Origin: Ottelia alismoides
Lineage: Eukaryota; Streptophyta; Magnoliopsida; Alismatales; Hydrocharitaceae
Reading direction: 5' to 3'
Assembly: GCA_037367405.1 (NCBI GenBank)
Contig: JAZKJV010003128.1
Span: 806,001-870,000, forward strand
DNA: 64,000 nucleotides
In this document: piece after piece, positions 1 through 10,100 of the stretch
Position numbering within the stretch: position 1 is the stretch's first letter
Layout: each line of letters opens with the position of its first letter
Made by a program: the position numbers and the translations under genes
The notes under the pieces: generated by a model
The model's input: the letters and a program-made list of their open reading frames with translations, nothing else
Told to the model about the DNA's origin: nothing
The model's database searches: none

Positions 1-329
1 TTCATAAAGTTTTGTTGTAAAAGAATTAAGATACACTCTCAAGGAGATATGCTTTATCTAAAATATGGCTTCTATATTGTAGAAAAAAGTGAAAAACATG
101 ATTATACAGGGATGCTCGTCACATCCAAGATGAGATTCGCCTCATTTTGAAATCGTACACTATTATTATTCATTGAATTTTTATTGATGCTAGAAATCGC
201 AATGCTTTTAAATTTACTCATTATCAACATAGTTAATTTGAAAGCATGCAACAACTGATTGCCATGACTGGTGTGATTTTTGCGAATGCTTTAGATTTTT
301 TGGATTCTGTTGGTTGTTTGGCTCCAATT
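1..329. other. No gene recognised; left flank of copia-1
   Basis: AT-rich sequence with no coding similarity that I recognise. It ends at the GGGTT target duplication, so before insertion it was continuous with 5672 onward. It is probably intronic, because the first recognised host exon at 7027 is internal to its gene. Confidence 0.5.
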
Positions 330-334
330 GGGTT
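330..334. repeat. Target-site duplication GGGTT, left copy of copia-1
   Basis: GGGTT directly precedes the left LTR and recurs directly after the right LTR at 5667-5671. This shows that both outer ends come from a single insertion event. Confidence 0.9.
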
Positions 335-480
335 TTTTGAGATATTTGTTATCTTTAGTATTATTTTTCTTATTTTCTATTTATTTTGTCTTCTTCTTGT
401 AATTTACCTGATAGGTTCCTCTCCTATATAAGAGAACCCGAGGGCCTCTCTTTAGTGCAATTGATTATTTTCCTTCTACA
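335..480 (+). repeat. 5' LTR of copia-1
   Basis: 146 bp, similar to 5522-5666. It contains CTCCTATATAAGAGA near 421-435, a TATA box shared by the related LTRs in this window. The expected TG start has decayed to TT. The end is CTTCTACA, followed at once by the primer site. Confidence 0.9.
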
Positions 481-492
481 TGGTATTGGAGC
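481..492 (+). other. Primer-binding site of copia-1 (degenerate)
   Basis: TGGTATTGGAGC directly abuts the LTR. It differs at two positions from TGGTATCAGAGC, which is complementary to the 3' end of plant initiator-Met tRNA. Confidence 0.8.
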
Positions 493-1074
493 GACGATCC
501 TAGACCGGAGTTCTCGTATCCCACCCTAAACCTAACCCTACATGTCCCGCCTACTCCTAGCGCCATCGTCGCCGCGGCTTGCGCTCTACCCCACCCTCGG
601 TCGCCTAGGCCTTCTGCCACAGCCCATCCGGTCGCTCGGCCATACTTATTGCCAGACTGCCCAAGCCTTCCACCCCGGCCACCCGACCTTCGACCCCTTG
701 CCTCCTGACTGCCTGGGCTACTGTTGTAGACCGCCTAGGACCGTCGGTCAGTCCTCCCAACCCCCTCAGGCTGTCGACCGTTCCTCCCCGACCGTTTTGG
801 GCCGTCGTTGGCTCTCCTCTGCCCCTCTGTGCATCCCTACGGCTTGAGTTATTATTTGCTTCGGTCTGATTTTGACCGGAGAACATGATTTCAGACCTAA
901 AAATCACGTTTTTGGCCCTACCAAGCAGCGGAGATTCATGAGGATGGTTGTATGAGCCTACACGTACAACCAATCCTCCGTATGATCATGTAGACTTGTT
1001 CATATCGGTGTACTAAGTTGAGTTCCATTGGCCAGAATTTTTTCTTCATGTCATAGAACAAGGATGATATCTTT

Positions 1075-2030
1075 TTGTCTAGAGCGTTCAAGGGCCCAAC
1101 TCCCATCGTTAAGGTGGACGAGACCAACTATGACTTGCGGTCCATGCAATTCCTCTCCCTCATGCAGTGCAACAAGGAGCATATTTTGACAGATCCAGAG
1201 CCAACGGATAAGACCGGGGCAAATGCTTCTTGGAAGCAAGATGATGCATATGTGCGTGTTTGGCTTTGTGGGACCCTCACCACAGAAATAGCCAATGATA
1301 TTCTGAATCAACCCACCTCCAAGGCGATGTGGGATACTTTGGCATCCACCTATGCTCAACCGAAGAATGAGGCCAAGATTCTTCAGCTACAGTTTGATAT
1401 CTACAATGCCAAGCAGAATGGTCGTCCTCTGCACATGTACTACTCTTTGCTTCATGGCATGTTCGAGATGCTTCATAGCTACATGCCTATCACGACATCT
1501 ACTGAGCAGCATAAGATGTATAGGAACTCCACGATGGTTGTAGCCTTCATAGTTGGACTTGATACAGAGTATGACACTGAGCGTACTCAACTTCTTAACG
1601 GAGCTACCATACCTCCCATAGAGGGGCCTATAGTTGTCTTAGCTGGATTATCATGCCTTCTACAATCACTTCTCCGTCCTCTTCAGCGATGGCCGCCTAT
1701 CGTGGCTGTGGAGGGACGATCCAATCCAGAGGACATACCCCTTGTGGCAGAGGCAGGGGACACCAGCTTGGCCCCTGCCCTTACTGTCGTAGGCCTAGAC
1801 ATGCAGAGGATACATGCTACCAGAAGAATGGATATCATGTTTCTGGTCGTGTAACTGAACAGATTACGCCTCTAAGGAATACAGCTTCCCAGGTTGATCT
1901 TCGCCTGGATGATATTTTCTCTCATATTCGAGAGATCATGACTCCCACTATTGGCACCACCATTACATATACCGTAGCCGTAGCCAGTCTCTCCGAGCTC
2001 TCCAGGTATCACCTATGCATTTACTGGTAG
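1075..2030 (+). pseudogene. Copia-1 gag remnant with CCHC knuckle
   Basis: The capsid-like part runs to about 1640 in one frame and has the UBN2-type copia gag motifs TNYDLRSMQF, ANASWKQDDAY and MWDTLASTYAQ. After a frameshift near 1640 the nucleocapsid part follows, with a CCHC zinc knuckle at 1776-1817 (C-x2-C-x4-H-x4-C). Gag would form the particle that packages the element RNA. The start is unclear: upstream of 1075 the frame is damaged. The copies in copia-5 and copia-6 begin with a clear ATG-TCA (Met-Ser) that is not preserved here. Confidence 0.85.
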
Positions 2031-2043
2031 TACTGGTGCAGAC

Positions 2044-2247
2044 ATGACACAATGGATTATAGACTCTGGTGCTTCACACCACCTATGTGGAGACAGAGCG
2101 CAGTTCAGGTCCTACAGGACCATACCACATGGCAGATGGGTTGTCATTGCGAATGGCGACCACTTACCGGTTATGGGACATGGGGAAGTGCATTTGGCGC
2201 CGTCTATGCACCTTCAAAATGTTTTATATGCTCCTGTTTTCAGATGA
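2044..2247 (+). pseudogene. Copia-1 protease fragment
   Basis: An aspartic protease segment with the active-site motif DSGASHHLCGD (DSGA at 2062-2073), followed by the usual strand motif VVIANGDHLPV and a NVLYAP motif. It is out of frame with gag and with what follows. The family cuts the Gag-Pol polyprotein; this copy is a remnant. Confidence 0.85.
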
Positions 2248-2460
2248 ATTTACTATTCATTAGTCAGATTACTAAGGATCTGCATTGTCGTGCCATTTTT
2301 GACCCTTCATCTCTTGTGTTTCAGGACATACTCATGGGTAGGGTGATTGGATGTAGCCATGAGCAGCGGGGGATTTACAGACTGATCCAACCTCCTCATG
2401 TTGGTGTTTCTACTATATATACTGGACTAGTCTCACCATATCTGTGGCACCTTTGTTTTG

Positions 2461-3050
2461 CTACCCATTGGAGCTTTGGAACAACCACCACTGGTAAGGT
2501 CAATTCTGTTTTGGGGCCACCCCTGACTCTACCATTATTATAGGGGTATTAGGTTCGGGACAAAGAAAGATCAAGACAGCATATCAATTTTTACTATATA
2601 CTTTATTGGGATCTGTTTTTATGCTATTATATTTTCTCTTGATTCTTCTCCTACCAGGAACCGCCGATTTACGAATCTTATTAACCACAGAATTTAGTGA
2701 GCGACGCCAAATCTTCCTATGGATTGCTTTTTTCGCCTCTTTCACCGTCAAAGTTCCTATGGTACCGGTTCATATGTGGTTACCCGAATCCCATGTAGAG
2801 GCACCTACGGCTGGATCCGTTATCTTGACATGAATTCTTTTAAAATTAGGAACCTACAGGTTTTTAAGATTTCCAATACCATGTTTCCCGAAGCGACACT
2901 TCGTTTCACTCCTTTCATTTATACTTTAAGCGCGAATGCAATAATATATACTTCCTTGACCACTTTAAGACAGATCGATCTTAAGAAGATCATTGCCTAC
3001 TCTTCAGTAGCCCATATAAATCAGGTGACTATTGGTATGTTTAGTCGGGC
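2461..3050 (+). pseudogene. nad4: Mitochondrial nad4 exon 2 insert (NUMT)
   Basis: 2533-3046 encodes residues about 154 to 325 of plant mitochondrial NADH dehydrogenase subunit 4. Visible motifs are FSERRQIFLWIAFFASF, LRQIDLKKIIAYSSVAH and TIGMFS. The match begins and ends where I place the borders of exon 2 (nad4 positions 462-976, from memory of the gene). It is 514 bp against an expected 515, and a 1-base deletion near 2880 explains the difference. An in-frame TGA lies near 2831. The 70 bp upstream end in a possible group II domain VI stem (GGTAAGGTCA pairing with TGACTCTACC). The insert breaks copia-1 between the WHLCF motif and its repeat at 3053. Expression as a protein is not expected. 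Confidence 0.9.
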
Positions 3051-3052
3051 GT

Positions 3053-3790
3053 CAAATTTTAGGTCACTTACTCTGTAGAAGCTGTGTCATGTTCTCCCTC
3101 AGATGTCTACGAGATCCTCTTTCTAGTGTGAGGCATGTCAGCTTGGGAGGCATCATGATTCTTCTTTTCTATCCCGTCAGAGTCAGAGCAGTTCTCAGTT
3201 ATTTGAGCTCTTACATTTAGACATTTATGGTCCAAGTCGTGTTCCTGATAACCAAGGACATCATTTTTATCTAATTGTTGTCGATGATTTTTCTAGACTT
3301 TGCTTGATGTGACCAGAACCTTACTGATATAGAGTCGTGCTCCTCATGCTTACTGGGGAGATGTTGTCCTCACTGCATGCTATCTAGTGAACTGCATGCC
3401 CTCGTCTGTGTTGAGAGAGAAGATTCCTTTCTCGATTGCATTTTCCGAGAATGATCTTTTCTCCCTTACACCTCGTGTGTTTGGTTATGTTGCATTTGTT
3501 CATGATGTAACTCCTGATCGTGACAAGCTCTCTCCCAGAGCTGTCAAGTATGTTTTTAATTGCTACTCTCGTACCCAGAAAGGGTACCACTGCTTTGATC
3601 CGCTCAGGCAGAAGTACTTTGTTAGTGCTGACATCACATTCTTTGAGTCAGTCATGTATTTTTCTCCTACAGGTGACAGACTGGCCCCATCTGACTTTGA
3701 TGATGAGATCTATATGCCTCCACCTCCTACGCATACACCACCACAACTACCACCTGCTCCTGTCGCTCCACCTTGTACTGTGACTTAGTT
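3053..3790 (+). pseudogene. Copia-1 integrase remnant
   Basis: It resumes the copia frame after the nad4 insert. The GAG-pre-integrase HHCC region shows CEACQLG-type and ELLHLDIYGPSRVPD motifs and then the start of the catalytic core (VVDDFSRL). Near 3300 the core is deleted, jumping straight to the DVTRTLL...SRAPHAYWGD block, so the catalytic Asp and Glu region is lost. The C-terminal part ([19 protein letters not shown]) ends in a proline-rich linker (PPPPTHTPP) near 3730. It cannot be active. Confidence 0.85.
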
Positions 3791-5516
3791 TTTGCCACAT
3801 GTTTTTTCTCGCGGGCTTCGCACTGTTCCCCCCTGCTCACAAGTCTTTCCCATCATCCAGCACGCCTCATGTATGTAATGAGCACATTGTTTCTACTTCT
3901 GTCCATCAGGATTCCATACAGGATGAGCTGGTGCTCTCTCAAGAGGGGAACTCACAAGTCATAGACTTGGTAGATGATCTTGATGTACTGATTACTCTTG
4001 CAGTCCAGGTTTCCTTGAGCATGCTGTCAGAGGATTTCAGGAGGTTTACCTTGGCACTATCTACCGTGGAGATACCACGGACATATCAGTGAGGCTATTC
4101 AGGACAATTAGTGGAGGTTAACTATGGGTGTTCACTGTGAATCACCGTGCGGTCAACGTGCATTGCTATAAGGCGAGACTTGTGGCACATGGGTTTACCC
4201 AGGCATATGGAGTGGATTGTCAGGATACTCTCTCTAGTTACCAAACATTCTACTCTGCGTATTCTGCTCTCTGTTGTTGTGACATGAGATTGACCCCTTT
4301 ACTAGCTTGATGTGAAGAATGTCTTCCTCTATGGTGATCTATATGAGGAGGTCTACATGCTGCAGCCATCTGGGTTCGCTACTGAGGGGGAGTGTCAGAA
4401 GGTTTGCATGCTACACAAGGCTATCTATGGCCTTAAGAAAAGTCCAAGAGCATGGTTCTAGAAGCTCTCGGACTTCATAGAGCAGTAGGGGTTTGTGCGA
4501 TCGGCGGTCGATCACTTTTGTTTGTGCAGAGGACCCATTGAGGTATTGTTGTCATTCTTGTTTATGTTGATGACATTGTTGTTACAGGGGATTATGAACA
4601 GGGCATTCAGGATGTCAAGGACTTCCTAGGCCAACAGTTTATGACTAAAGACCTTGGGCATCTACGTTACTTCCTTGGACTGAAGTTTTTCAGGAACCAG
4701 CGAGGTCTTGTGATGACCCATAAGAAGTACTTTACAGATCTTCTTTCAGAGACATGCATGGCAGTTTGCAGACCTGCCACTACTCCTATTGATCCGAGCA
4801 TGAAGCTCTATGATAATGATACTAAGGAGGTCGACAAGAGAAGGTACATGTAGCTTGTTGTCAAGCTACTATATGTGACTATTACCAGGCCGACATATCC
4901 TTTGTTGTGAGCAAAGTGAGTCAGTTTATTTAGCAGCCCAGACAGGCACATATGGACACAGTCCATATGATTTTGAGATATATGAAGACTTCACTTGGTA
5001 CGGGACTTCTTTTCAGTAGAGGCACATCTCTTTCAGTTATAGCATGTGCAGATGCATATTATGTTGGGTGTCCAATGGATAGGAAGTATACATCATGCTT
5101 TGTTGTGTTCATTGGGAATTCCCTAGTTTCATGGAAAAGTAAGAAGCCAGACTGTGGTTGCTAGATCGAGTGCTAAGTCAGAATACAGGGCAGGTGCAGG
5201 CTAGCACAGAGATGATGTGGATTAGATCTGTTCTTACTACCCTGAGTACAGAGGTGTCTCTTCCCATGCACCTCCAATGTGACAATCAGACTGCTCTTTT
5301 TATTGCCCACAAACCAGCCTTCCATGAGAGGACGAAGCACATAGAGTTGGATTGTCACTACACTCGTGACATGATACAGAAGAGTCTTATTACCACCACA
5401 CATGTTAGCTCTGGAGACCAGACAACAGATGTTCTTACTAAGGCCTTAGCCAAAGAGCCTTATCAGAGATTATGTTCCAAACTGAGTTTGATCGATCTCT
5501 ACGCTCCAGCTTGAGG
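3791..5516 (+). pseudogene. Copia-1 reverse transcriptase and RNase H remnant
   Basis: RT motifs are present in broken frames: ARLVAHGFTQAYGVD near 4170, [16 protein letters not shown] near 4312, [13 protein letters not shown] near 4421 and the catalytic YVDD near 4563-4574. RNase H follows with ILRYMK near 4975, [19 protein letters not shown] and the C-terminal [17 protein letters not shown], ending at a stop at 5512-5514. At least five stops or frameshifts interrupt the region, for example TAG in place of a residue after PRAWF. Confidence 0.88.
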
Positions 5517-5521
5517 AGGAG
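5511..5521 (+). other. Polypurine tract of copia-1
   Basis: The purine-rich run TTGAGGAGGAG ends directly before the 3' LTR, the usual place for plus-strand priming. Confidence 0.75.
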
Positions 5522-5666
5522 TGTTGAGATATTTGTTTTCTTTAGTATTATTTTTCTTATTTTCTTTTTTTTTGTCCTCGTCCTGTAATTTACCCAATAG
5601 GTTCCTCTCCTATATAAGAGAGCCTGAGGGCCTCTCTTTAGTGCAATTGATTATTTTCCTTCTATA
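5522..5666 (+). repeat. 3' LTR of copia-1
   Basis: It starts TGTTGAGATATTT, carries the CTCCTATATAAGAGAG box and ends CTTCTATA. It is followed by the right TSD GGGTT at 5667-5671. Confidence 0.9.
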
Positions 5667-5671
5667 GGGTT

Positions 5672-6125
5672 GGTTCAGACATTGAAAGTATCTTGGCTCT
5701 GACATGTGGGACCTATGGTTCGTTAGTAAAGTGTTGGTGTTCCTCCAAGAGCATTTTTATGTGGAAAATGTTTTAGAGAGCACTAAGGCTATTTCGGATC
5801 CCTATACGTGCAATTAACTTTACAATAATATCAATATAAATGTTCTGGGTGTACATCATTCTTACCCTTAAAAAGCAATTTGTATCCTAGGTTGAGCGCT
5901 CGGTCCAATTGTCTTATGTAGTGACTGACCAATTGGATAATGGCTAGTTCGTTAAACTAGTTGGGACAATCATTCAACTATTTTGCTGATGAGTCGGAAT
6001 TTTTTTTAAAGAAAACGGGCATCCACCGTTTAGGTGTGCGCAAAAAACTTCACAATTTATCACTAAAAAAGTATTACCAGGCCTAAAGATGTACATTATA
6101 ATTTTGCTTTTGAAGTTCTAGCTCT
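5672..6125. other. No gene recognised; presumed host intron
   Basis: Right flank of copia-1. I see no coding similarity, terminal repeats or RNA gene. Confidence 0.5.
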
Positions 6126-6558
6126 CATTCACGCCTTCGCATGTGCCGCCACAGTTTTCGCGTAGAAACGCTCTAGAAGAAAAATCACTCCATTTCTGAC
6201 CAACCACAAGGCCCAGACCAAAGCCAAACATCCCGACCTCTCGTTCTCTGTGCCAGTCCAATCAGTCCCAATGGAATTCCAGAACCTCGAAGAACTGCCA
6301 AGAGCAAAACCCTGGTAGCCCAACAGCTTCCAGGCTGCCACGGAGCTCCCACAACTGAAGATGTGGTTTGTATCCTCTATATTCCCCATGCAACAGGGGC
6401 ACATCGAGTCCATCGTCGGAACAAGTTTTGAAAATCCTGTGCCACACTGCAAACACCTCTCCAGAAGTAGGAAGGTGACAGACCAAGATCCCTAGGACCC
6501 GGGAAAGAGAGTCCGGACACATACAATGAGTCACAATTGACCTATTCCTTTTTTGCAT
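6126..6558 (-). pseudogene. L1-type LINE 3' fragment, RT zinc-binding domain
   Basis: The minus strand encodes the region after the RT in plant L1 elements. A zinc-binding segment (FAVWHRIF..., then CPCCMGNIEDTNHIFSC) is followed by a WALWLVRNGVIF motif. Two frames are needed to read it, so it is frameshifted. No RT core, poly-A tail or target duplication was found. It is a short, dead relic within the presumed intron. Confidence 0.75.
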
Positions 6559-7026
6559 ATTAATTATTTAATCATACATTTCATATAATTCCGTTGATAA
6601 ATAGTCAATCACATAATAAATGTCGCATTTCATTTGTTGAAATTTAATCTCTTCGAATTCATCTATTGTGGTTGCTATTTCCCAAAAAATATGCTTGCTG
6701 TTACAATTTTTGTGCCTTGTATAAACAATTTATCTTGTAAATTTCCAAATTTAGGGAGTGTTATTTTGAATTTATTAACTGTTTGTGTGGTGATTCTTTG
6801 GATGACATGAACTTTTTTATTTAAATATATATGTTAAAAATAATTAATCAATATATAACAAGAATACCATCCTAATCACTATTTAGATTTTATTCCATGA
6901 GCTACCTGACTGGCTATAAAAGGCCGACTGTTATAAACGTAACGATTTTAATGATGCTTTTCTATTCTGTTAGAAAACATATTTCTCATTTTCTATACGG
7001 TGTCCTCACTTGAAAAAAAATTGCAG
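6559..7026. other. AT-rich presumed intron ending in a splice acceptor
   Basis: AT-rich with no coding signal. It ends in TTGCAG at 7021-7026, directly before the first recognised HECT exon. Confidence 0.6.
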
Positions 7027-7100
7027 GATCATGCTGTCGTCCTGATGTTATGGGAAGTTATCAAATATTTATCGAAGGAGAACCAAATGAAATTTTTGAA
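7027..7100 (+). CDS. UPL6: UPL6-like exon with [19 protein letters not shown]
   Basis: The first recognised exon. The acceptor TTGCAG is at 7021-7026 and the donor GTACGT at 7101-7106. It encodes 24 codons plus two bases (AA) of a Lys codon completed by the next exon. The WEV...[10 protein letters not shown] pattern matches the HECT helix that precedes the FVTGCSR motif in UPL6-type proteins. Confidence 0.85.
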
Positions 7101-10100
7101 GTACGTAATTGTTTACAACTTTTTACCAGCATACAAATAAAGACGTGGTGCTTGTTGCACATTCATGGACACAAAAAGAATATTTTTCACATCAAAAAGT
7201 TGTTGCTGGGGAACTTAAAATCGCATGTTCACCATTAGGAGAGGCATTATTCAGTGTTCTGAGTGATGTCCAAATTTCTCTTAAACTGTCATGTAGAATT
7301 AAAATCAGTGCTGATTTTTCATACAGAATTGCTTCAATATCAAACATTTATATGAATATCTTTTTTGGTTAAGTTGATCGGATGAGGGTATCTTGTTAGG
7401 TCTAGCCCTAACTTAGATGTACGTTTTCTGTTAGTTCATACTATATAAATAGCAACTATTCTGATGGAAAACATGAGTTTTGTAATTTCTTTTTACCCTA
7501 TAACATATTAGAATTGTCCTAGTTGACGAATTACATTTGTATTTCATATATTTTTTAAAGAGTAAAGGAATGCTAAATGAATCAATCAAGTTTCCCACTC
7601 TCTTCCTTTATGCATTTGTTTGTGGGTACGCATGTGTGCTAATGAAGACTCAATGAGTCTACTAAACCCTATTTAATGACTATCAGTTGTTCTGATCTTT
7701 TGTTCCATGAAATTGTTGTCAGTTGGGGTCCGCATGAAGATGGAGTCTTTGATTAGAAGATTTTTCTAATCCGATGGCTGCCAAGAAAAGAAGGGAATTC
7801 ACCTGGTAAATTGGGGCAAGATTATGAATGCAAAGAAGTGAAGTTTGGGGTGTTGAGGGTTGAAGGAATGAATAAGGCACTTATGGCGTAGTGGGTGATG
7901 CGGCTTTGGGGGAACTCTAAGGATCTTGTCTATCTCCTTTTGAGGAGAATATATGGGATATATGGATCCTGGGAGACCATCCGGGTACATGGTCCATCCT
8001 CACGATGACAAGATGTGGCTAGGATCCTTCTTGTGTTGGCGATTAGGATATGACCTGTCCTTGGGAAATGGAGAAAAATTTAGATTCCGGTTAGATGATT
8101 GGATGGGAGATGATGTTTTGGGGGAGTGTTTCCTGTGGCTCTTTGCCCTAGCCCCTAACAGAGACGGATTGGTTCAACAAATGCGGGAGCATGGCACGTG
8201 GTCTCCATTTTTGCTTCGGTGTTGTCCGATTAGAGACTGGAGGAGCTCCGAAGAATGTAGAGTGAGTTGGCGCTACTAGAGGGACCGTTTGATGGCATTG
8301 TTCGTTTTGTGGGGGGGAGATGGGAGGTTCACCGTGAGAAAGGCGTACCACTTCTTACAGTGATCTGATGGCTGCCAAGAATAGAGGGAATTCACCTTGT
8401 AGATTGGGACAAGATTACGAATGCATAGGAAAGGGAGGTTTGTGGGCGTTGAGGGTGGAAGGAATGAATAAGGCACTTATGGCGAAGTGGGTGATGCGGC
8501 TTTGGGGGAACTCTAAGGATCTTGTTTGTCTCCTTTTGGGAGAATATATGGGATATCTGGATCGTAAGAGGCCATCGGGTACATGGTCCATCCTCGTTAT
8601 GGCAAGGTGTGACTAGGATGCTTCTTGTGTTGGCAGTTAAGATGCTACCTGTCCTTGGGAATGGAGAAGAATTTAGATTCTAGTTAGATGACTGGATGGG
8701 AGATGATGTTTTAGGGGAGCGGTTCCTACGGCTCTTTGGTATAGCCCCTAACAGAGATGGGTTGGTTCAACAAATATGGGGGCATGGCACATGGTCTCCA
8801 TCTTTTGCTTCAGTGTTGTCTGATCAGAAACTGGAGGAGCTCCGAAGAATGTAGAGTGAGTTGGTGCTGCTAGAGGAATCGTCTGATGGCATTATTCATT
8901 GTGTGGGGGGATGGAAGGTTCATTGTGAGAAAGGCATACCACTTCTTTATGGAGGATGGTGAGGTGGTGCATGATGATGTGAGACTTATCGTTGGTACCA
9001 TCTATAGAAGTTGGATGCTGAATAGAGTTAAGGTCCTAAGCAAGTATCATCGGGGCCAATTGTTAGGCATTGAAGATCGTAGCTATGACATATGTGGTTT
9101 GGTGGTGAAAGATCTCGATCTTCTGTTCTTTCTGTGTCCTTACCTGAGTAAGTCTGGGGGAGAGCCATTCTTACTTGGCTTATGATGGATGATAGCACCA
9201 CCTTTTTGAGATGTGTGTGGTTGGTGTTTTGCAATGGCCATGAGGGTAGCTCGTATCCTTTCACAATCTTATGGGAAATTTAGTGTGGTAGAAATGAGGC
9301 CATCTTTCACGTGCATTCCTTTTACTCTGAAAATGCATTGAGCATTGCAAGGTGCTATGCTTGTCATTGAGTAATGTAACGTGATGTACTTTCTCTTTTA
9401 ATATTAACAGTGTTCAGAAAGTCGGTCCAAGTGGCTGCATATGTGGACTCGGACCCCCTAACACATCGAATACATCATATGTGCTACTTATGCGCTAAAA
9501 GGATTTATGTGGCCTGAGTAATCTGCATATGCAACTGTGTTTGTAATAGAGCCCCCCTCCCCCAATGCAGCTGCCCTAATTTCTTTACAACCCCTATAAT
9601 TGGATTTTTAGCCAAGGTAACCGCAACTACACAAACCAAGCACGATGGAGACATGTGAAGGAACTGGGTCGTACAAGCGACTCCCCAACTCCACTCCATC
9701 ACCTCTCGAGAACTCTCTGCTCATGAAATTTTCCTACTCCAAGCCCTAGTCCTCTACAAGTCTTCTCCTTTACCTTCCTATTTCGATGCTTGTTTCTTCT
9801 CTGAATCCTAGCCCTCTATCGAGTCTTCTCCTCCACCTTCCAGCGTCGTTGTGTGTTGTTGCTCCTCCACCAAGGCCTCCGCGGAGGTCTTCCAGTGTGC
9901 GGTTGCTCCTCTGCCAAGGTTTCTTCCTTTGCTAGGTATGTTCCTCCGCCCGTATTTTGTATCGTTCATGTTGAGATATTTATATCTCGACGGTCCTATT
10001 TATGTTTTTATGTTTTTCCATTCTATTTTATGTAATTTTCCCTCATGTCTTTTCTACTGTATAAGAGAGCAGTAAGCTATGAGGAATACAACTTTCATTC

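Larger units (their letters stand above)
335..5666 (+). mobile_element. Copia-1, Ty1/copia element with both LTRs and TSD
   Basis: A complete but decayed Ty1/copia element. The LTRs are short (335-480 and 5522-5666). A degenerate initiator-Met primer site follows the first LTR, and the order gag, protease, integrase, RT, RNase H is kept. A 5-bp target duplication GGGTT sits at 330-334 and 5667-5671. Stops and frameshifts break every domain, most of the integrase core is deleted near 3300, and a mitochondrial DNA piece is inserted at about 2461-3050. It belongs with the other short-LTR copias here: gag begins with the same SGAFKGP-type motif and RNase H ends in an IDLYAPA-type motif. It cannot move by itself. 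Confidence 0.93.

Noticed and set aside
525..541. CCCTAAACCTAACCCTA-like sequence, also TAGGGTTAGGGTTAG near 11093
   Set aside because: It looks like telomere repeat, but it lies in the leader after a copia primer site each time and is only two to three units long.
2606..3078. NADH dehydrogenase gene or chloroplast ndhD copy
   Set aside because: The protein matches mitochondrial nad4, not ndhD. It has a stop and a 1-base deletion and is embedded in a transposon, so it is not a gene.
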